Shown piece after piece: positions 1-11,381 of a DNA stretch of 64,000 bases. The number at the start of each line of letters is the position of its first letter. Within the stretch, counting starts at the first letter, position 1. Source of the stretch: Micromonospora sp. WMMD1102 (GTDB taxonomy: Bacteria > Actinomycetota > Actinomycetes > Mycobacteriales > Micromonosporaceae); assembly GCF_029626265.1 (NCBI RefSeq), contig NZ_JARUBN010000001.1, positions 6,513,001-6,577,000 on the forward strand, written 5' to 3'. The notes beneath the pieces were generated by a model, which saw nothing but the letters and a program-made list of their open reading frames with translations, was not told the origin of the DNA and did no database searches. The position numbers and the translations under genes were made by a program.

Positions 1-58
1 CCCAGACCTGGGTCATGCCGAGCTTGGCGCCCAGGATGCCCTTCACTTGCCTGTCCAT
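1..58 (-). CDS. rplC: 50S ribosomal protein L3, N-terminal fragment
   Basis: Only the first 19 codons are inside the window; the gene runs off the left edge. The translation begins MDRQVKGILGAKLGMTQVW, the conserved N-terminus of bacterial L3, which binds 23S rRNA near the peptidyl transferase centre. It lies directly downstream of rpsJ on the same strand with an 11-base gap, as in the S10 operon. The start is ATG at 58-56. Confidence 0.93.
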   Translation of the reverse strand, partial: MDRQVKGILGAKLGMTQVW

Positions 59-69
59 TAGTCCGGTCC

Positions 70-378
70 CTACAGCTTGATCTCGATGTCGACGCCAGCC
101 GGCAGGTCGAGGCGCATGAGCGAGTCGACCGTCTTGGGGGTCGGGTCGATGATGTCGATCAGACGCTTGTGCGTGCGCATCTCGAAGTGCTCACGCGAGT
201 CCTTGTACTTGTGCGGCGAACGGATCACGCAGAAACGGTTGATCTCCGTGGGCAGCGGCACCGGGCCCGCGACCTGAGCCCCGGTACGCGTCACCGTCTC
301 AACGATCTTGCGCGCCGAGGAGTCGACCACCTCGTGGTCGTACGCCTTGAGCCGGATGCGGATCTTCTGTCCCGCCAT
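70..378 (-). CDS. rpsJ: 30S ribosomal protein S10
   Basis: This 102-residue protein is the normal length for S10 and begins [19 protein letters not shown], the conserved family start. S10 sits in the 30S head and, as NusE, also takes part in antitermination complexes. It is the first gene of the S10 ribosomal operon and is followed by rplC. The ATG at 378-376 was chosen because it gives the exact conserved N-terminus; an in-frame upstream extension has no family similarity. The 349 bases between it and tuf must hold the S10 operon promoter. Confidence 0.97.
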
Positions 379-727
379 GGTGGCCTCTGTTCCTTCTCTC
401 GCCTTGTCCGTCCCGCCCGTCCGCTGCCGCGGAGCGCGCTCCCGGGTGGGGAGCGGGATGTTCCACGCCGGGCGCGGGCGCTGCCCAGTTCCCGTGCTGT
501 CCGACCCCCGCGGTCGGGCGTGTCGCACCCCGGGGCCGGACTCCACCCCGAATATTTCCGAGACGGTCCCGCCCGTGCGGGAAGTTTCGGGGCGCCGGCG
601 GTAGATCAACTACCCCCGGACGCCCAGCAAGGGTGGCTGACTGCTGGGCAGCCAACCACCCCGCCGGTACGCAACCTGACCAGTATGCCGTACTACCGCA
701 CGGCAACGCTAATCGGGGTTACCTGAA
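379..727. other. Non-coding gap between tuf and the S10 operon
   Basis: No convincing gene is present in these 349 bases. A hairpin with perfect 8-bp arms (GCCCAGCA at 622-629 and TGCTGGGC at 642-649) lies about 80 bases after the tuf stop and may be a weak terminator, although no T-run follows. A second short hairpin (TGCCGT/ACGGCA, 686-705) lies nearer tuf. The S10 operon promoter is expected here, but I could not pick a good -35/-10 pair. Confidence 0.5.
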
Positions 728-1921
728 TTACTTTACGATCTTCGTGACGAACCCGGCGCCGACCGTCCGGCCACCCTCACGGATCGCGAACTTGAGGTTT
801 TCCTCCATCGCGATCGGCTGGATCAGCTTGACGGACATCGTCGTGTTGTCACCCGGCATGACCATCTCGGTGCCCTCGGGCAGCGTGACGACGCCGGTAA
901 CGTCCGTGGTCCGGAAGTAGAACTGCGGACGGTAGTTCTGGAAGAACGGGGTGTGCCGGCCACCCTCCTCCTTGGAGAGGATGTAGACGGTCGCCTCGAA
1001 CTCCGTGTGCGGGGTGGTGGTGCCGGGCTTGACGACCACCATGCCGCGCTCGACGTCCTCGCGCTTGATGCCCCGGAGCAGCAGGCCGACGTTCTCGCCC
1101 GCACGGGCCTCGTCCAGCAGCTTGCGGAACATCTCGATGCCGGTGCAGACCGTCTTCTGCGACTTCTCGCGGATACCGACGAGCTCCACCTCCTCGTTCG
1201 GCTTGAGGATGCCACGCTCGGCGCGGCCGGTCACCACGGTGCCCCGACCGGTGATCGTGAAGACGTCCTCGATCGGCATCAGGAACGGCTTCTCGGTCTC
1301 CCGCTCCGGCTGCGGAATGGCGGTGTCGACGGCGCTCATCAGGTCCATGAGCTTGTCGGTCCACTCCGGGTCGCCCTCGAGGGCCTTCAGCGCCGAGACC
1401 CGGACGACCGGCAGGTCGTCACCCGGGTACTCCTGCGCCGAGAGCAGCTCGCGGACCTCGAGCTCGACGAGCTCCAGCAACTCCTCGTCGTCGACCATGT
1501 CGCTCTTGTTCAGCGCCACGACGATGTACGGCACGCCGACCTGGCGGGCCAGCAGCACGTGCTCGCGGGTCTGCGGCATCGGGCCGTCGGTCGCCGCGAC
1601 CACCAGGATCGCGCCGTCCATCTGCGCGGCACCGGTGATCATGTTCTTGATGTAGTCGGCGTGACCGGGGCAGTCGACGTGTGCGTAGTGCCGCGCCTCG
1701 GTCTGGTACTCGACGTGCGCGATCGAGATCGTGATGCCCCGGGCCTTCTCCTCCGGCGCCTTGTCGATCTCGTCGAACGGCGTGTACGGGTTCAGGTCCG
1801 GCATCCTGTCGTGCAGGACCTTGGTGATGGCCGCCGTCAGCGTCGTCTTACCGTGGTCGATGTGACCAATGGTGCCGATGTTGACGTGCGGCTTAGTCCG
1901 CTCGAACTTCGCCTTCGCCAC
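728..1921 (-). CDS. tuf: Elongation factor Tu
   Basis: This 397-residue GTPase delivers aminoacyl-tRNA to the ribosome. The order is a G domain (about 1-205) with P-loop [13 protein letters not shown] and NKSD (the usual NKCD-type motif with Ser), then two beta-barrel domains. The length is standard. The start is GTG at 1921-1919, preceded by AGGAGG in ideal position. It is the last gene of the str operon, 236 bases downstream of fusA, and may also have its own promoter in that gap, which contains a 14-bp palindrome at 2009-2022. EF-Tu is the target of elfamycins; I did not assess resistance residues. Confidence 0.98.
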   Translation of the reverse strand: MAKAKFERTKPHVNIGTIGHIDHGKTTLTAAITKVLHDRMPDLNPYTPFDEIDKAPEEKARGITISIAHVEYQTEARHYAHVDCPGHADYIKNMITGAAQMDGAILVVAATDGPMPQTREHVLLARQVGVPYIVVALNKSDMVDDEELLELVELEVRELLSAQEYPGDDLPVVRVSALKALEGDPEWTDKLMDLMSAVDTAIPQPERETEKPFLMPIEDVFTITGRGTVVTGRAERGILKPNEEVELVGIREKSQKTVCTGIEMFRKLLDEARAGENVGLLLRGIKREDVERGMVVVKPGTTTPHTEFEATVYILSKEEGGRHTPFFQNYRPQFYFRTTDVTGVVTLPEGTEMVMPGDNTTMSVKLIQPIAMEENLKFAIREGGRTVGAGFVTKIVK

Positions 1922-2157
1922 TGGTGTCCTCCTGTGGACTTCTTGGTTCGTACGCCCGGCACGCCATTCGGCGCTCAGGACTCTGTCGACAGCCTTTCCG
2001 ACCGAGGATTCCCGATCGGGAAGTCATGTGGGTCTTGCGGCGGTGAAACCTTCAGGCCCGGTCTCGCAGCCCGGCCCGTGGGCGCCGCGGGCGAGATTAC
2101 CCGCCCGCGACACTCGCGGAATCACCGGCCCGGCAACAGGTCAGTGCGCGTTTCCGC

Positions 2158-4254
2158 TCACTCGCCCGTCGCCTTCGCGATGATCTCCTTCGCCACGCTC
2201 GCGGGAACCTCGGCGTAGGAGTCGAACTGCATGCTGTAGCTAGCCCGGCCCTGGGTCTTCGACCGCAGGTCGCCGACATAGCCGAACATCTCCGACAGCG
2301 GCACCAGGGCCCGGACGACGCGAGCGCCGCTGCGCTCCTCCATCGCCTGGATGATGCCTCGGCGGGAGTTCAGGTCGCCGATCACGTCGCCCATGTTCTC
2401 CTCGGGCGTGGTGACCTCGACGGACATCATCGGTTCGAGCAGTGCCGGGTCGGCCTTGCGGGCCGCGTCCTTGAGCACCATCGAACCGGCGATCTTGAAG
2501 GCCATTTCCGACGAGTCGACCTCGTGGTACTGGCCGTCCAGCAGGGTGAGCTTCAGCCCGACCAGCGGGAAGCCGGCGAGGATGCCGTACTGCATGGCGT
2601 CCTGCGCACCGGCGTCCACCGACGGGATGAACTCCCGCGGGATCCGGCCACCGGTCACCGCGTTGGCGAACTCGTACGTCGGCGAGTCGTTGTCCAGCGG
2701 CAGCGGCTCCAGGCTGACGATGACCCGGGCGTACTGCCCCGAACCACCGGTCTGCTTCTTGTGGGTGTACTCGATCTTGTCCACCTTGCGGCGGATGGTC
2801 TCCCGGTACGCCACCTGCGGCTTGCCGATGTTCGCCTCGACGTTGTACTCGCGGCGCATCCGGTCCACCAGGATGTCCAGGTGCAGCTCGCCCATGCCGG
2901 AGATGACGGTCTGGCCGGTCTCCTCGTCGAGCTTGACCCGGAAGGTCGGGTCCTCCTCGGCGAGCCGCTGGATGGCGGTGCTGAGCTTCTCCTGGTCGGC
3001 CTTGGTCTTCGGCTCGATCGCCACCTCGATGACCGGCTCGGGGAAGGTCATCGACTCCAGGATGACCGGGTTGGCCGGATCGCAGAGGGTGTCGCCGGTG
3101 GTGGTCTGCTTGAGACCCTGCACCGCGATGATGTCGCCAGCCTGGGCCGAGCTGCGCTCTTCCCGCTTGTTGGCGTGCATCTGGTAAATCTTGCCGATCC
3201 GCTCCTTGCGGTCCTTCGTGGAGTTGATCACCTGCGATCCGGACTCCACCACCCCCGAGTAGACCCGGACGTAGGTCAGTTTGCCCAGGTGCTTGTCGGT
3301 CTGGATCTTGAAGGCCAGCCCGGAGAACGGCTCCTTGCGGTCCGGCTTGCGCTGCAGCGGGGTCTCGCCGTCGGTCGCGGTGCCCTCGATCGCCGGGATG
3401 TCCAGCGGCGACGGGAGGTAGTCCACCACCGCGTCGAGCATCGGCTGGACGCCCTTGTTCTTGAAGGCCGAGCCGCAGAGCACCGGGTTGGCCTTGCCGC
3501 CGATGGTGGCCCGCCGGATGGCGGCCTTGATCGCGTCGACGGAGAGTTCCTCACCCTCGAGGTACTTCTCCATCACCGAGTCGTCGACGTCGGCGAGCGT
3601 CTCGATCAGCTTCTCGCGCCACTCGGCGGCCTGGTCGGCGAGGTCGGCCGGGATCTCCTCGACCGCGTAGTCCTCGCCCTTCTGGGTCTCGCCGCGCCAG
3701 GTGAGCGCGCGCATCCCGACCAGGTCGACGACACCGATGTGCTCGGCCTCGGTCCCGATCGGGATCTGCAGCACCAGCGGGGTGGCGTTGAGCCGCTCGA
3801 TCATCATCTGCACGCAGCGGAAGAAGTCCGCCCCGGTCCGGTCGAGCTTGTTGACGAAGCACATCCGCGGGACGTTGTACTTGTCGGCCTGACGCCAGAC
3901 GTTCTCCGTCTGCGGCTCCACACCGGCGACACCGTCGTAGACTGCGACCGCACCGTCGAGGACCCGCAGCGACCGCTCGACCTCGACCGTGAAGTCGACG
4001 TGGCCGGGCGTGTCGATGATCTGGATCGTGTGGCCCTTCCACTCACACTTGGTGGCGGCGGAGGTGATGGTGATCCCCCGCTCCTGCTCCTGCTCCATCC
4101 AGTCCATGACGGCGGCGCCCTCGTGGACCTCACCGATCTTGTAGGTGATGCCGGTGTAGAACAGGATCCGCTCGGTGGTAGTGGTCTTACCGGCATCGAT
4201 GTGCGCCATGATGCCGATGTTGCGTACGTTGGCGAGCGCGTCTGCGGCGGCCAC
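2158..4254 (-). CDS. fusA: Elongation factor G
   Basis: This 698-residue translocation GTPase has the standard length. The N-terminal G domain shows the P-loop [19 protein letters not shown], the DTPGHVDF switch II motif and NKLDR. Domains II-V follow, ending near [13 protein letters not shown], typical of EF-G. It hydrolyses GTP to move tRNA and mRNA and, with RRF, recycles ribosomes. The start is GTG (4254-4252) with AGGGA upstream. It lies between rpsG and tuf in the str operon and is the fusidic acid target. Confidence 0.98.
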   Translation of the reverse strand: MAAADALANVRNIGIMAHIDAGKTTTTERILFYTGITYKIGEVHEGAAVMDWMEQEQERGITITSAATKCEWKGHTIQIIDTPGHVDFTVEVERSLRVLDGAVAVYDGVAGVEPQTENVWRQADKYNVPRMCFVNKLDRTGADFFRCVQMMIERLNATPLVLQIPIGTEAEHIGVVDLVGMRALTWRGETQKGEDYAVEEIPADLADQAAEWREKLIETLADVDDSVMEKYLEGEELSVDAIKAAIRRATIGGKANPVLCGSAFKNKGVQPMLDAVVDYLPSPLDIPAIEGTATDGETPLQRKPDRKEPFSGLAFKIQTDKHLGKLTYVRVYSGVVESGSQVINSTKDRKERIGKIYQMHANKREERSSAQAGDIIAVQGLKQTTTGDTLCDPANPVILESMTFPEPVIEVAIEPKTKADQEKLSTAIQRLAEEDPTFRVKLDEETGQTVISGMGELHLDILVDRMRREYNVEANIGKPQVAYRETIRRKVDKIEYTHKKQTGGSGQYARVIVSLEPLPLDNDSPTYEFANAVTGGRIPREFIPSVDAGAQDAMQYGILAGFPLVGLKLTLLDGQYHEVDSSEMAFKIAGSMVLKDAARKADPALLEPMMSVEVTTPEENMGDVIGDLNSRRGIIQAMEERSGARVVRALVPLSEMFGYVGDLRSKTQGRASYSMQFDSYAEVPASVAKEIIAKATGE

Positions 4255-4340
4255 TTCAATCCCTACTTGTCGTCTCGTCGGTGTGATCGCGACCGGTGCC
4301 GGGCTCCGGCGCGGTGGACCGCGCCGGAACCCGGAGGCCG

Positions 4341-4811
4341 TTACCAGCGGTAGTGCGCGAAGGCCTTGTTGGACTCGGCCATCTTGTGGGTGTCCTCACG
4401 CCGCTTCACGGCGGCGCCAAGACCGTTGCTCGCGTCCAGCAGCTCGTTCATCAGCCGCTCGACCATCGTCTTCTCCCGACGGGCCCGGGAGTAGGTGACC
4501 AACCAGCGCAGGCCCAGCGTGGTGGCACGCTGCGGCTTGACCTCGACCGGCACCTGGTAGGTCGCGCCACCGACCCGGCGGCTGCGCACCTCCAGGGTCG
4601 GCTTTACGTTGTCCATCGCCCGCTTGAGGGTGACCACAGGGTCGGTGCCGGACTTCTCCCGGCAGCCCTCCAGGGCCTCGTAGACGATGCGCTCGGCGAG
4701 CTGCCGCTTGCCGCGCAGCAGGATCTTGTTCACCAGCTGGGTGACCAGCGGGGAGTTGTACACCGGGTCGGCGACCAGCGGCCGGCGCGGAGCAGGGCCC
4801 TTACGCGGCAT
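4341..4811 (-). CDS. rpsG: 30S ribosomal protein S7
   Basis: This 156-residue protein begins [20 protein letters not shown], the actinobacterial S7 N-terminus, and has the family's normal length. S7 nucleates assembly of the 30S head and contacts E-site tRNA. The ATG at 4811 follows the rpsL stop by a single base, so translation is probably coupled. A longer in-frame reading would overlap rpsL and is rejected. Confidence 0.97.
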   Translation of the reverse strand: MPRKGPAPRRPLVADPVYNSPLVTQLVNKILLRGKRQLAERIVYEALEGCREKSGTDPVVTLKRAMDNVKPTLEVRSRRVGGATYQVPVEVKPQRATTLGLRWLVTYSRARREKTMVERLMNELLDASNGLGAAVKRREDTHKMAESNKAFAHYRW

Positions 4812-4812
4812 G

Positions 4813-5187
4813 TCAGCTCTTCTCCTTCTTCGCGCCGTAGCGGCTGCGGGCCTGCTTGCGGTTGCGGACACCCTGGGTGTCCAGCGAACCGCGGACGATC
4901 TTGTAACGCACGCCCGGAAGGTCCTTCACCCGGCCGCCGCGGACCAGCACGAGGGAGTGCTCCTGGAGGTTGTGCCCGACGCCCGGGATGTAGGCGGTCA
5001 CCTCGATCTGGCTGCTGAGCTTCACCCGAGCGACCTTGCGCAGCGCGGAGTTCGGCTTCTTGGGGGTGGTGGTGTACACGCGCGTGCACACGCCGCGCCG
5101 CTGGGGACTTCCCTTCAGCGCCGGCGTCTTGGTCTTACTCGTCTTCGCCTGGCGGCCCTTGCGGACCAACTGCTGGATCGTGGGCAC
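4813..5187 (-). CDS. rpsL: 30S ribosomal protein S12
   Basis: This 124-residue decoding-centre protein is the first gene of the str operon. The streptomycin-relevant lysine in [11 protein letters not shown] and the second conserved site near GVRYKIVRG look wild-type. The start is GTG at 5187-5185, giving the conserved [14 protein letters not shown] strong promoter lies about 295 bases upstream, leaving a long 5' leader. The stop is one base from the rpsG start. Confidence 0.97.
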   Translation of the reverse strand: MPTIQQLVRKGRQAKTSKTKTPALKGSPQRRGVCTRVYTTTPKKPNSALRKVARVKLSSQIEVTAYIPGVGHNLQEHSLVLVRGGRVKDLPGVRYKIVRGSLDTQGVRNRKQARSRYGAKKEKS

Positions 5188-5480
5188 CGGGTTTTCCGCT
5201 CCCTTCGGCCGCCCTCTGCGACCGCGCCGTGTGTCTTAGCCGCCCGCAACGGGTGGCTCTCTTACCTTCCAACCAGGGCCGTCTCGCGGCGGTCCCGGCA
5301 CCCGCGGTCGGGCGTGTCGCCCGCTCGCGGTTTCCGCCGCCGCTCGTCGACGCCGGATTCCAGCTCGCCGGCACGCCGGGGGCGTAGCCGACTCGTTTCG
5401 ACTGTGTCGTGACGTTGCCCGATCGCCATGGGCTCGGGCACACGCACGAGTTGCCCGGGCATGCCCGGGCACGAGAGGAA
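5188..5480. other. Long 5' leader of the str operon
   Basis: About 290 bases separate the predicted start of transcription (near 5474) from the rpsL start codon. I see no open reading frame with family similarity. The sequence is rich in short inverted repeats around CCCGGGCA (5454-5472), which could fold. It may be a regulatory leader, but no known RNA family is recognisable by eye. Confidence 0.4.
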
Positions 5481-5509
5481 AGAGTACCTACCGTGAGTGG
5501 GCACGTCAA
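5481..5509 (-). promoter_or_regulatory. str operon promoter
   Basis: On the minus strand there is a -35 box TTGACG (5509-5504), a spacer of exactly 17 bases, and a -10 box TACTCT (5486-5481). Both boxes are close to the principal-sigma consensus used for actinobacterial housekeeping genes. It points toward rpsL and nothing else is close enough to use it. Confidence 0.75.
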
Positions 5510-5689
5510 AAACAGGACTCCGGGAGGTTGTCAGCCAACCCCCGGCCAGGCCCGGATCTCCGCGTCGCTCCCGAAAAGCACTGCCGGTTGTCAAGTGTAC
5601 CGGCTGATCCCACGATCGGCCCGTCGGCCCGGCAACCCGACAGGGCGCCCACCGCCCGCACGGCCCTGCCCGACGGTCCTCCCCGGCGC

Positions 5690-6772
5690 TCAGAGCACTT
5701 GCAGCAGCACCGACACGGCCACCGCGAGCACGGTCAGGGCCAGGCCGACGCCGGCACAGCTCAACCCGGCGATCGCCAGGCCCCGGCCGGTGAACCGGAC
5801 CGGCGGCGCGGTGGGACCGGACCCGGGCACCGGCGCACGCCCACCCGGCCAGCCCGACCGGCCGCCGGCCGACGTCTGGCGGCGGCCCAGCTCGCCGAGG
5901 AGCACGCCGGCCAGGCCGAGCAGCCCGGCGAGTACCGCGAAGGCGCCGGCCACCCAGCCGCCCCAGTCGCTCGGGCTGCTGCCGGCCAGGCCCAGGCAAC
6001 CCGCGGTGAAGGCGACGAGCACGGATGCGATCCCGGTCACCAGCGAGGCCACCGCCGGTCCCGAGGTGACCGGCGCCACCTCCAGGTGCACCAGCCCGAA
6101 CGGCGTACCCGGCACGGCGTCGATCCGGCTCGGTGCCCGCACCGACTCCCGGGGCGGCGGCGCCACCGCCGGTGCACCGCCGCCGCCCGCACCCGGCCCG
6201 CCTGCCGGCAGGGACATCGTCGGGTACCCGGGTCGCGGCGCACCGCCGGGCCGGGCCTCCGGCATCGGGTACGCCGCACCGGTGGCCGACCCGCGCACCC
6301 CGACCGACCCGGCGGCCGCGGCCACCGGCCCCGGCCCGGAGATCGGGATCGCGGGGACGGGCCCGGAGCCAGGCCCTCCCGAGGTCTGTCCGGCGGCGAC
6401 TTCCGGCCAGGCCGGGCCGGAGTCTCCCGTCGCCGGCCCGGCCGGGCCGGAGCTCGTCGTTGCCGGGCCGGAGCTCGTCGTTGCCGGGCCGGAGTTCGTC
6501 GTTGCCGGGCCGGAGTTCGTCGTTGCCGGGCCGGAGTTCGTCGTTGCCGGGCCAAAGTTCGTCGTTGCCGGGCCGGACGCGGCGGGAGCGGGCCGAGCCC
6601 ACTCGCTGGCCGCGGCACCGGGCTCTCCACCGACGGCACCACCCGGCCGCGCCGGCGCGGCCGTCGGCAACGTGTACGAGGGCTCGTGGTAGCGGGGCTG
6701 CTGCCCGTCGGGCAACCCCGGAGTCTCGTCCGCCGCGCGCTCCACCTGCGGTGGCTGCGCCTCATCCGTCAC
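5690..6772 (-). CDS. Pro/Ala-rich membrane protein with internal repeats
   Basis: About 360 residues. The N-terminal half is low-complexity Pro/Ala/Gly with a run of six GPATT-type heptads. The C-terminal part has hydrophobic segments (near VASLVTGIASVLVAFTAGCL, GWVAGAFAVLAGLLGLAGVLL and the last 25 residues) and resembles small DUF4190-like membrane proteins of actinomycetes. The function is unknown. The start is uncertain: GTG at 6772 gives VTDEAQPP, and an ATG 21 bases upstream is possible. Its neighbour at 6912 is also a small membrane protein, so the two may be related. Confidence 0.6.
   Translation of the reverse strand: MTDEAQPPQVERAADETPGLPDGQQPRYHEPSYTLPTAAPARPGGAVGGEPGAAASEWARPAPAASGPATTNFGPATTNSGPATTNSGPATTNSGPATTSSGPATTSSGPAGPATGDSGPAWPEVAAGQTSGGPGSGPVPAIPISGPGPVAAAAGSVGVRGSATGAAYPMPEARPGGAPRPGYPTMSLPAGGPGAGGGGAPAVAPPPRESVRAPSRIDAVPGTPFGLVHLEVAPVTSGPAVASLVTGIASVLVAFTAGCLGLAGSSPSDWGGWVAGAFAVLAGLLGLAGVLLGELGRRQTSAGGRSGWPGGRAPVPGSGPTAPPVRFTGRGLAIAGLSCAGVGLALTVLAVAVSVLLQVL
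6441..6566 (-). repeat. Six tandem 21-bp repeats inside a coding region
   Basis: Six consecutive 21-base units lie at 6441, 6462, 6483, 6504, 6525 and 6546. They differ mainly at one C/T position, and the sixth has a two-base change. Being a multiple of three, they keep the frame and encode GPATT(N/S)S heptads in the membrane protein above. Such arrays expand and contract, so copy number may vary between strains. Confidence 0.9.
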
Positions 6773-6911
6773 GAAACTCCCCCTGGAAAGCACCTGCCGC
6801 CGACCACGGCGGAACTGACCGGCCGGGCGTCGACCGGAACCGACACGTCGTGTCGAGGCCAGGTTACCGCCGCACGGCCAGGTCAGCCCCGGCGGTCCGC
6901 GCGGGGTCGCG

Positions 6912-7268
6912 TCAGTCGACGCCGGGCGCGAAGTCCCGGCCGACCGACCCGTTGGCCAGGTTCACCACGCCGACCACGGTCGCCGCCACCACGGCGGTGG
7001 CGGCGAGGACGATTCCGGCCCAGGCCAGCCGCTCGCCGCGACGCAGCCAGGCCGCGCCGGTCAGGTAACCCCCGGAGGCGTACGCCTCGCGGCGGGCCTG
7101 CCGGGCCAGCAGCATCGCCACCGTCGCCGGGACGATCCCGCCGACAAGTGCACCGGTCAGCAGCGCCACCAGGCCGAGCGCGAAGACGGCCCGCGACTTG
7201 GTCGAGCGGACCGGATCCGGGTCGAGCGGATGGCGGGTGGCCGGACCGGCCGCCGGCATCGTCGTCAC
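6912..7268 (-). CDS. Small two-helix membrane protein
   Basis: 118 residues with two clear transmembrane stretches (about 28-52 and 82-105) separated by a charged loop RQARREAYASGG. The architecture is like DUF4190-type proteins. It lies 93 bases downstream of rpoC on the same strand. No catalytic motif is visible and I do not assign a function. Confidence 0.65.
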   Translation of the reverse strand: MTTMPAAGPATRHPLDPDPVRSTKSRAVFALGLVALLTGALVGGIVPATVAMLLARQARREAYASGGYLTGAAWLRRGERLAWAGIVLAATAVVAATVVGVVNLANGSVGRDFAPGVD

Positions 7269-7361
7269 GGGGCCAGCCTACCCACCCCGGCGACCCGGGC
7301 CGGAAAAGCGGGCAGCCCCGCCCGTCGTCGTGACGGAGCGGGGCTGCCCGGTGTCGCCTGT

Positions 7362-10300
7362 CTAGCGGTACGACCCGAAGTCGAAGTCGTCCAGCGGCAC
7401 TGCCTGCCCGCTGGCCGGCCCGAACCCGTAGTCGGTCTCCGGGTAGCCGGTCATCGAGTAGACCTTGGCCTTCGCCTCCTCGGTCGGCTCGACCCGGATG
7501 TTGCGGTACTTGCTGATGCCCGTACCGGCCGGGATGAGCTTTCCGATGATGACGTTCTCCTTGAGACCGATCAGCGAGTCGCTCCGGGCGTGGATCGCCG
7601 CGTCCGTGAGCACCCGGGTGGTCTCCTGGAAGGAGGCCGCCGACAGCCACGAGTCGGTGGCCAGCGACGCCTTGGTGATACCCATCAGCACCGGCCGGCC
7701 CGCCGCGGGCTCGCCGCCCTCGGAGACGAGTCGGCGGTTCTCCGACTCGAAGAGCGCCCGGTCGACGAGCACGCCCGGCAGGAACTCGGTCGCGCCGGAG
7801 TCGATCACCGTCACCCGCTTGAGCATCTGGCGGATGATGATCTCGATGTGCTTGTCGTGGATGAGCACACCCTGCGACCGGTAGACCTCCTGGACCTCCT
7901 GGGTCAGGTGGACCTGGACCGCCCGCGGGCCGAGGATCCGCAGCAGCTCGTGCGGGTCGATGGTGCCCTTGGTCAGCTTCTGCCCGACGTCGACGTGGTC
8001 GCCGTCGTGCGCCTGGAGCTGCACCCGCTTGGAGATCTTGTCGTACACGATCTCGTCGCTGCCGTCGTCCGGCACCACGATGATCTTGCGCGACCGCTCG
8101 CCGTCCTCGATCCGGATCCGGCCCGGGGTGTCGGCGATCGGCGCCTTGCCCTTCGGAACCCGGGCCTCGAAGATCTCCTGGACCCGGGGCAGACCCTGGG
8201 TGATGTCCTCACCCGCGACACCACCGGTGTGGAAGGTACGCATCGTCAGCTGCGTGCCCGGCTCACCGATCGACTGGGCGGCGATGATGCCGACCGCCTC
8301 GCCGACGTCCACGGTCTTGCCCGTCGGCAGCGAGCGGCCGTAGCACGCCCCACAGACGCCGAGCTTGGACTCGCAGGTGAGCACGCTGCGGACCCGTACG
8401 GTGTCCACCCCGGCCGCCACGATCCGGTCGACCAGGATCGTGTTGATGTCCGCACCCCGCTCGGCGACCAGGTTCCCGTCGGGACCCTTGATGTCGTCGG
8501 CCAGGGTACGGGCGTGCACGCTGGTCTCCACGTGCTCGTGCGCCACCAGCCTGCCGTCCAGCTGGGTCGCGATCTGCATCGGGATGGCGCGGTCGGTGCC
8601 GCAGTCCTCCTCGCGGATGATCACGTCCTGCGAGACGTCCACCAGACGACGGGTCAGGTAACCCGAGTCGGCGGTACGCAGCGCGGTGTCGGCGAGACCC
8701 TTCCGGGCACCGTGCGTGGAGATGAAGTACTCCAGCACGGAGAGACCCTCCCGGTAGCTGGCCTTGATCGGCCGCGGGATGATCTCACCCTTCGGGTTGG
8801 CCACCAGACCACGGATCGCGGCGATCTGGCGAAGCTGGAGCAGGTTACCGCGGGCACCCGAGTTGATCATCTTCCACAGCGGGTTCTCCTGCGGCAGCGC
8901 GGTCTCCATCTCCTTGGCGACCTCGTTGGTCGCCTTGGTCCAGATCTCGATGAGTTCGCCGCGACGCTCCTCGGCGGTCATCAGACCCCGCTGGTACTGC
9001 TTGTCGATCCGCTCGGCTTCCTTCTCGTACCGCTCCAGGATCTCCCGCTTGCGCGGCGGCGCGATGACGTCCTCCATGCCGATCGTCACGCCGGACCAGG
9101 TGGCCCAGTGGAAACCGGCCTCCTTCAGCCCGTCGAGCGTCGCGGCCAGGGCCACCTTCGGGAACCGCTCGGCGAGATCGTTGACGATCGCCGAGAGCTG
9201 CCCCTTGCGGATCTCGTAGTTCACGAACCGGTAGCCGACCGGCAGGGTCTCGTTGAAGAGCACCCGGCCCAGCGTGGTCTCCACGGTCAGCGGCTCGCCC
9301 GGAGTCCAGTCCTCCGGAGCGGTCCACCGGGACGCACCCGGCCCGTTGTCGACCTCGACCACACCGCGCAGCCGGACCTTCACCGGGGTCTGCAGGTGCA
9401 GCTCCCCGTTGTCGAAGGCCATCCGCGCCTCGGCGTCCGAGCTGAACACCCGGCCCTCGCCGACCTCACCCGGGGTGAGGTGGGTCAGGTGGTAGAGACC
9501 GATGACCATGTCCTGGGTGGGCATGGTGACCGGCTTGCCGTCCGCCGGCTTGAGGATGTTGTTCGACGAGAGCATCAGGATCCGGGCCTCGGCCTGCGCC
9601 TCGGCGGACAGCGGTACGTGCACCGCCATCTGGTCGCCGTCGAAGTCCGCGTTGAACGCGGTGCAGACCAGCGGGTGGATCTGGATCGCCTTGCCCTCGA
9701 CCAGCTGCGGCTCGAACGCCTGGATGCCGAGCCGGTGCAGGGTCGGCGCCCGGTTCAGCAGCACCGGGTGCTCGCCGATGACCTCTTCCAGCACGTCCCA
9801 GACGACCGGCCGCTGCCGCTCGACCATCCGCTTCGCGGACTTGATGTTCTGCGCGTGGTTGAGGTCCACCAGCCGCTTCATCACGAACGGCTTGAACAGC
9901 TCCAGCGCCATCTGCTTGGGCAGGCCGCACTGGTGCAGCTTGAGCTGCGGACCGACGACGATCACGGAACGACCGGAGTAGTCGACCCGCTTGCCGAGCA
10001 GGTTCTGCCGGAACCGGCCCTGCTTGCCCTTGAGCATGTCCGACAGCGACTTCAGCGGCCGGTTGCCCGGACCGGTGACCGGCCGGCCCCGCCGCCCGTT
10101 GTCGAACAGCGCGTCCACGGCCTCCTGGAGCATCCGCTTCTCGTTGTTGACGATGATCTCGGGCGCGCCGAGGTCGATCAGTCGCTTGAGCCGGTTGTTC
10201 CGGTTGATCACGCGGCGGTACAGGTCGTTCAGGTCCGAGGTCGCGAACCGACCGCCGTCGAGCTGCACCATCGGGCGCAGGTCCGGCGGGATCACCGGTA

Positions 10301-11249
10301 CGCAGTCCAGCACCATGCCGAGTGGCGAGTTGCGGGTGTTCAGGAACGCCGCCACGACCTTGAGCCGCTTGAGCGCCCGGATCTTCCGCTGCCCCTTGCC
10401 GCTACGGATGATCTCGCGGAGGTTGTCGGCCTCGGCGTCCAGGTCCATGTTCTGGACCAGCGCCTTGATCGCCTCGGCGCCCATCCCACCGGTGAAGTAC
10501 TCGCCGAACCGGTCCCGCAGCTCGCGGTAGAGCAGCTCGTCGGTGACCAGCTGCTTCGGCTCCAGCTTGCGGAAGGTGTCCAGCACCTCTTCGAGGCGGT
10601 CGATCTCGCGCTGCGCCCGGTCGCGGATCTGGCGCATCTCGCGCTCTCCGCCTTCCTTGACCTTGCGCCGCACGTCGGCCTTGGCACCCTCGGCCTCCAG
10701 CTCGGCCAGGTCGGCCTCGAGCTTGGCGGCCCGCTTCTCGATCTCCGAGTCGCGGCTGTTCTCGGCCTGCCGCTTCTCGGCCAGGATCTCGTTCTCCACC
10801 GTCGACAGGTCGCGGTGCCGCGCTTCGGCGTCGACACTGGTGACCACGTACGAGGCGAAGTAGATGATCTTTTCGAGGTCCTTGGGCGCCAGGTCGAGCA
10901 GGTAGCCGAGCCGGCTCGGCACACCCTTGAAATACCAGATGTGCGTGACCGACGCGGCCAGCTCGATGTGGCCCATCCGCTCACGGCGCACCTTGGAGCG
11001 GGTCACCTCGACGCCGCAGCGCTCGCAGATGATGCCCTTGAACCGGACCCGCTTGTACTTACCGCAGTAGCACTCCCAGTCCCGCTGCGGACCGAAGATC
11101 TTCTCGCAGAAGAGCCCGTCCTTTTCCGGCTTCAGGGTGCGGTAGTTGATCGTTTCAGGCTTCTTGACCTCGCCGTGCGACCACTGACGGATGTCGTCAG
11201 CAGTGGCCAGGCCAATCCGCAACTCGTCGAAGAAGTTGACGTCGAGCAC
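7362..11249 (-). CDS. rpoC: RNA polymerase beta' subunit
   Basis: 1295 residues. Hallmarks in order are the zinc-binding cysteines [20 protein letters not shown] near residues 60-80, the catalytic [12 protein letters not shown] motif with its three Mg-binding aspartates, and a C-terminal second zinc cluster ([13 protein letters not shown]). GTG at 11249-11247 is the chosen start because [14 protein letters not shown] matches the family N-terminus and GAGGGA lies just upstream; the longer reading has no support. It is 132 bases downstream of rpoB with a striking hairpin between them. Confidence 0.97.
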   Translation of the reverse strand: MLDVNFFDELRIGLATADDIRQWSHGEVKKPETINYRTLKPEKDGLFCEKIFGPQRDWECYCGKYKRVRFKGIICERCGVEVTRSKVRRERMGHIELAASVTHIWYFKGVPSRLGYLLDLAPKDLEKIIYFASYVVTSVDAEARHRDLSTVENEILAEKRQAENSRDSEIEKRAAKLEADLAELEAEGAKADVRRKVKEGGEREMRQIRDRAQREIDRLEEVLDTFRKLEPKQLVTDELLYRELRDRFGEYFTGGMGAEAIKALVQNMDLDAEADNLREIIRSGKGQRKIRALKRLKVVAAFLNTRNSPLGMVLDCVPVIPPDLRPMVQLDGGRFATSDLNDLYRRVINRNNRLKRLIDLGAPEIIVNNEKRMLQEAVDALFDNGRRGRPVTGPGNRPLKSLSDMLKGKQGRFRQNLLGKRVDYSGRSVIVVGPQLKLHQCGLPKQMALELFKPFVMKRLVDLNHAQNIKSAKRMVERQRPVVWDVLEEVIGEHPVLLNRAPTLHRLGIQAFEPQLVEGKAIQIHPLVCTAFNADFDGDQMAVHVPLSAEAQAEARILMLSSNNILKPADGKPVTMPTQDMVIGLYHLTHLTPGEVGEGRVFSSDAEARMAFDNGELHLQTPVKVRLRGVVEVDNGPGASRWTAPEDWTPGEPLTVETTLGRVLFNETLPVGYRFVNYEIRKGQLSAIVNDLAERFPKVALAATLDGLKEAGFHWATWSGVTIGMEDVIAPPRKREILERYEKEAERIDKQYQRGLMTAEERRGELIEIWTKATNEVAKEMETALPQENPLWKMINSGARGNLLQLRQIAAIRGLVANPKGEIIPRPIKASYREGLSVLEYFISTHGARKGLADTALRTADSGYLTRRLVDVSQDVIIREEDCGTDRAIPMQIATQLDGRLVAHEHVETSVHARTLADDIKGPDGNLVAERGADINTILVDRIVAAGVDTVRVRSVLTCESKLGVCGACYGRSLPTGKTVDVGEAVGIIAAQSIGEPGTQLTMRTFHTGGVAGEDITQGLPRVQEIFEARVPKGKAPIADTPGRIRIEDGERSRKIIVVPDDGSDEIVYDKISKRVQLQAHDGDHVDVGQKLTKGTIDPHELLRILGPRAVQVHLTQEVQEVYRSQGVLIHDKHIEIIIRQMLKRVTVIDSGATEFLPGVLVDRALFESENRRLVSEGGEPAAGRPVLMGITKASLATDSWLSAASFQETTRVLTDAAIHARSDSLIGLKENVIIGKLIPAGTGISKYRNIRVEPTEEAKAKVYSMTGYPETDYGFGPASGQAVPLDDFDFGSYR

Positions 11250-11300
11250 GTTATACGTCCCTCGTGTCGTGTCGTTTCCTGTTGCTAGCACCCGGGGCTG

Positions 11301-11372
11301 GGGTTCGGGGCGGCTCGACCCGCGGAGGGATCAAGCCTGACCGCCCGGAGCGGGTCGAGCCGCCCCGAACCC
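11301..11372 (-). terminator. 22-bp perfect inverted repeat between rpoB and rpoC
   Basis: The arms 11301-11322 and 11351-11372 are perfectly complementary over 22 bases, separated by 28 bases. The hairpin fills most of the rpoB-rpoC gap. There is no T-run, so it may be an attenuator, an RNase processing site or an mRNA stabiliser and not a full terminator. The category is a best guess. Confidence 0.55.
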
Positions 11373-11381
11373 ACCACCCAC

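Noticed and set aside
7230..11288. A very long plus-strand open frame opposite rpoC
   Set aside because: Antisense shadow caused by high GC; rpoC on the minus strand has unmistakable motifs.
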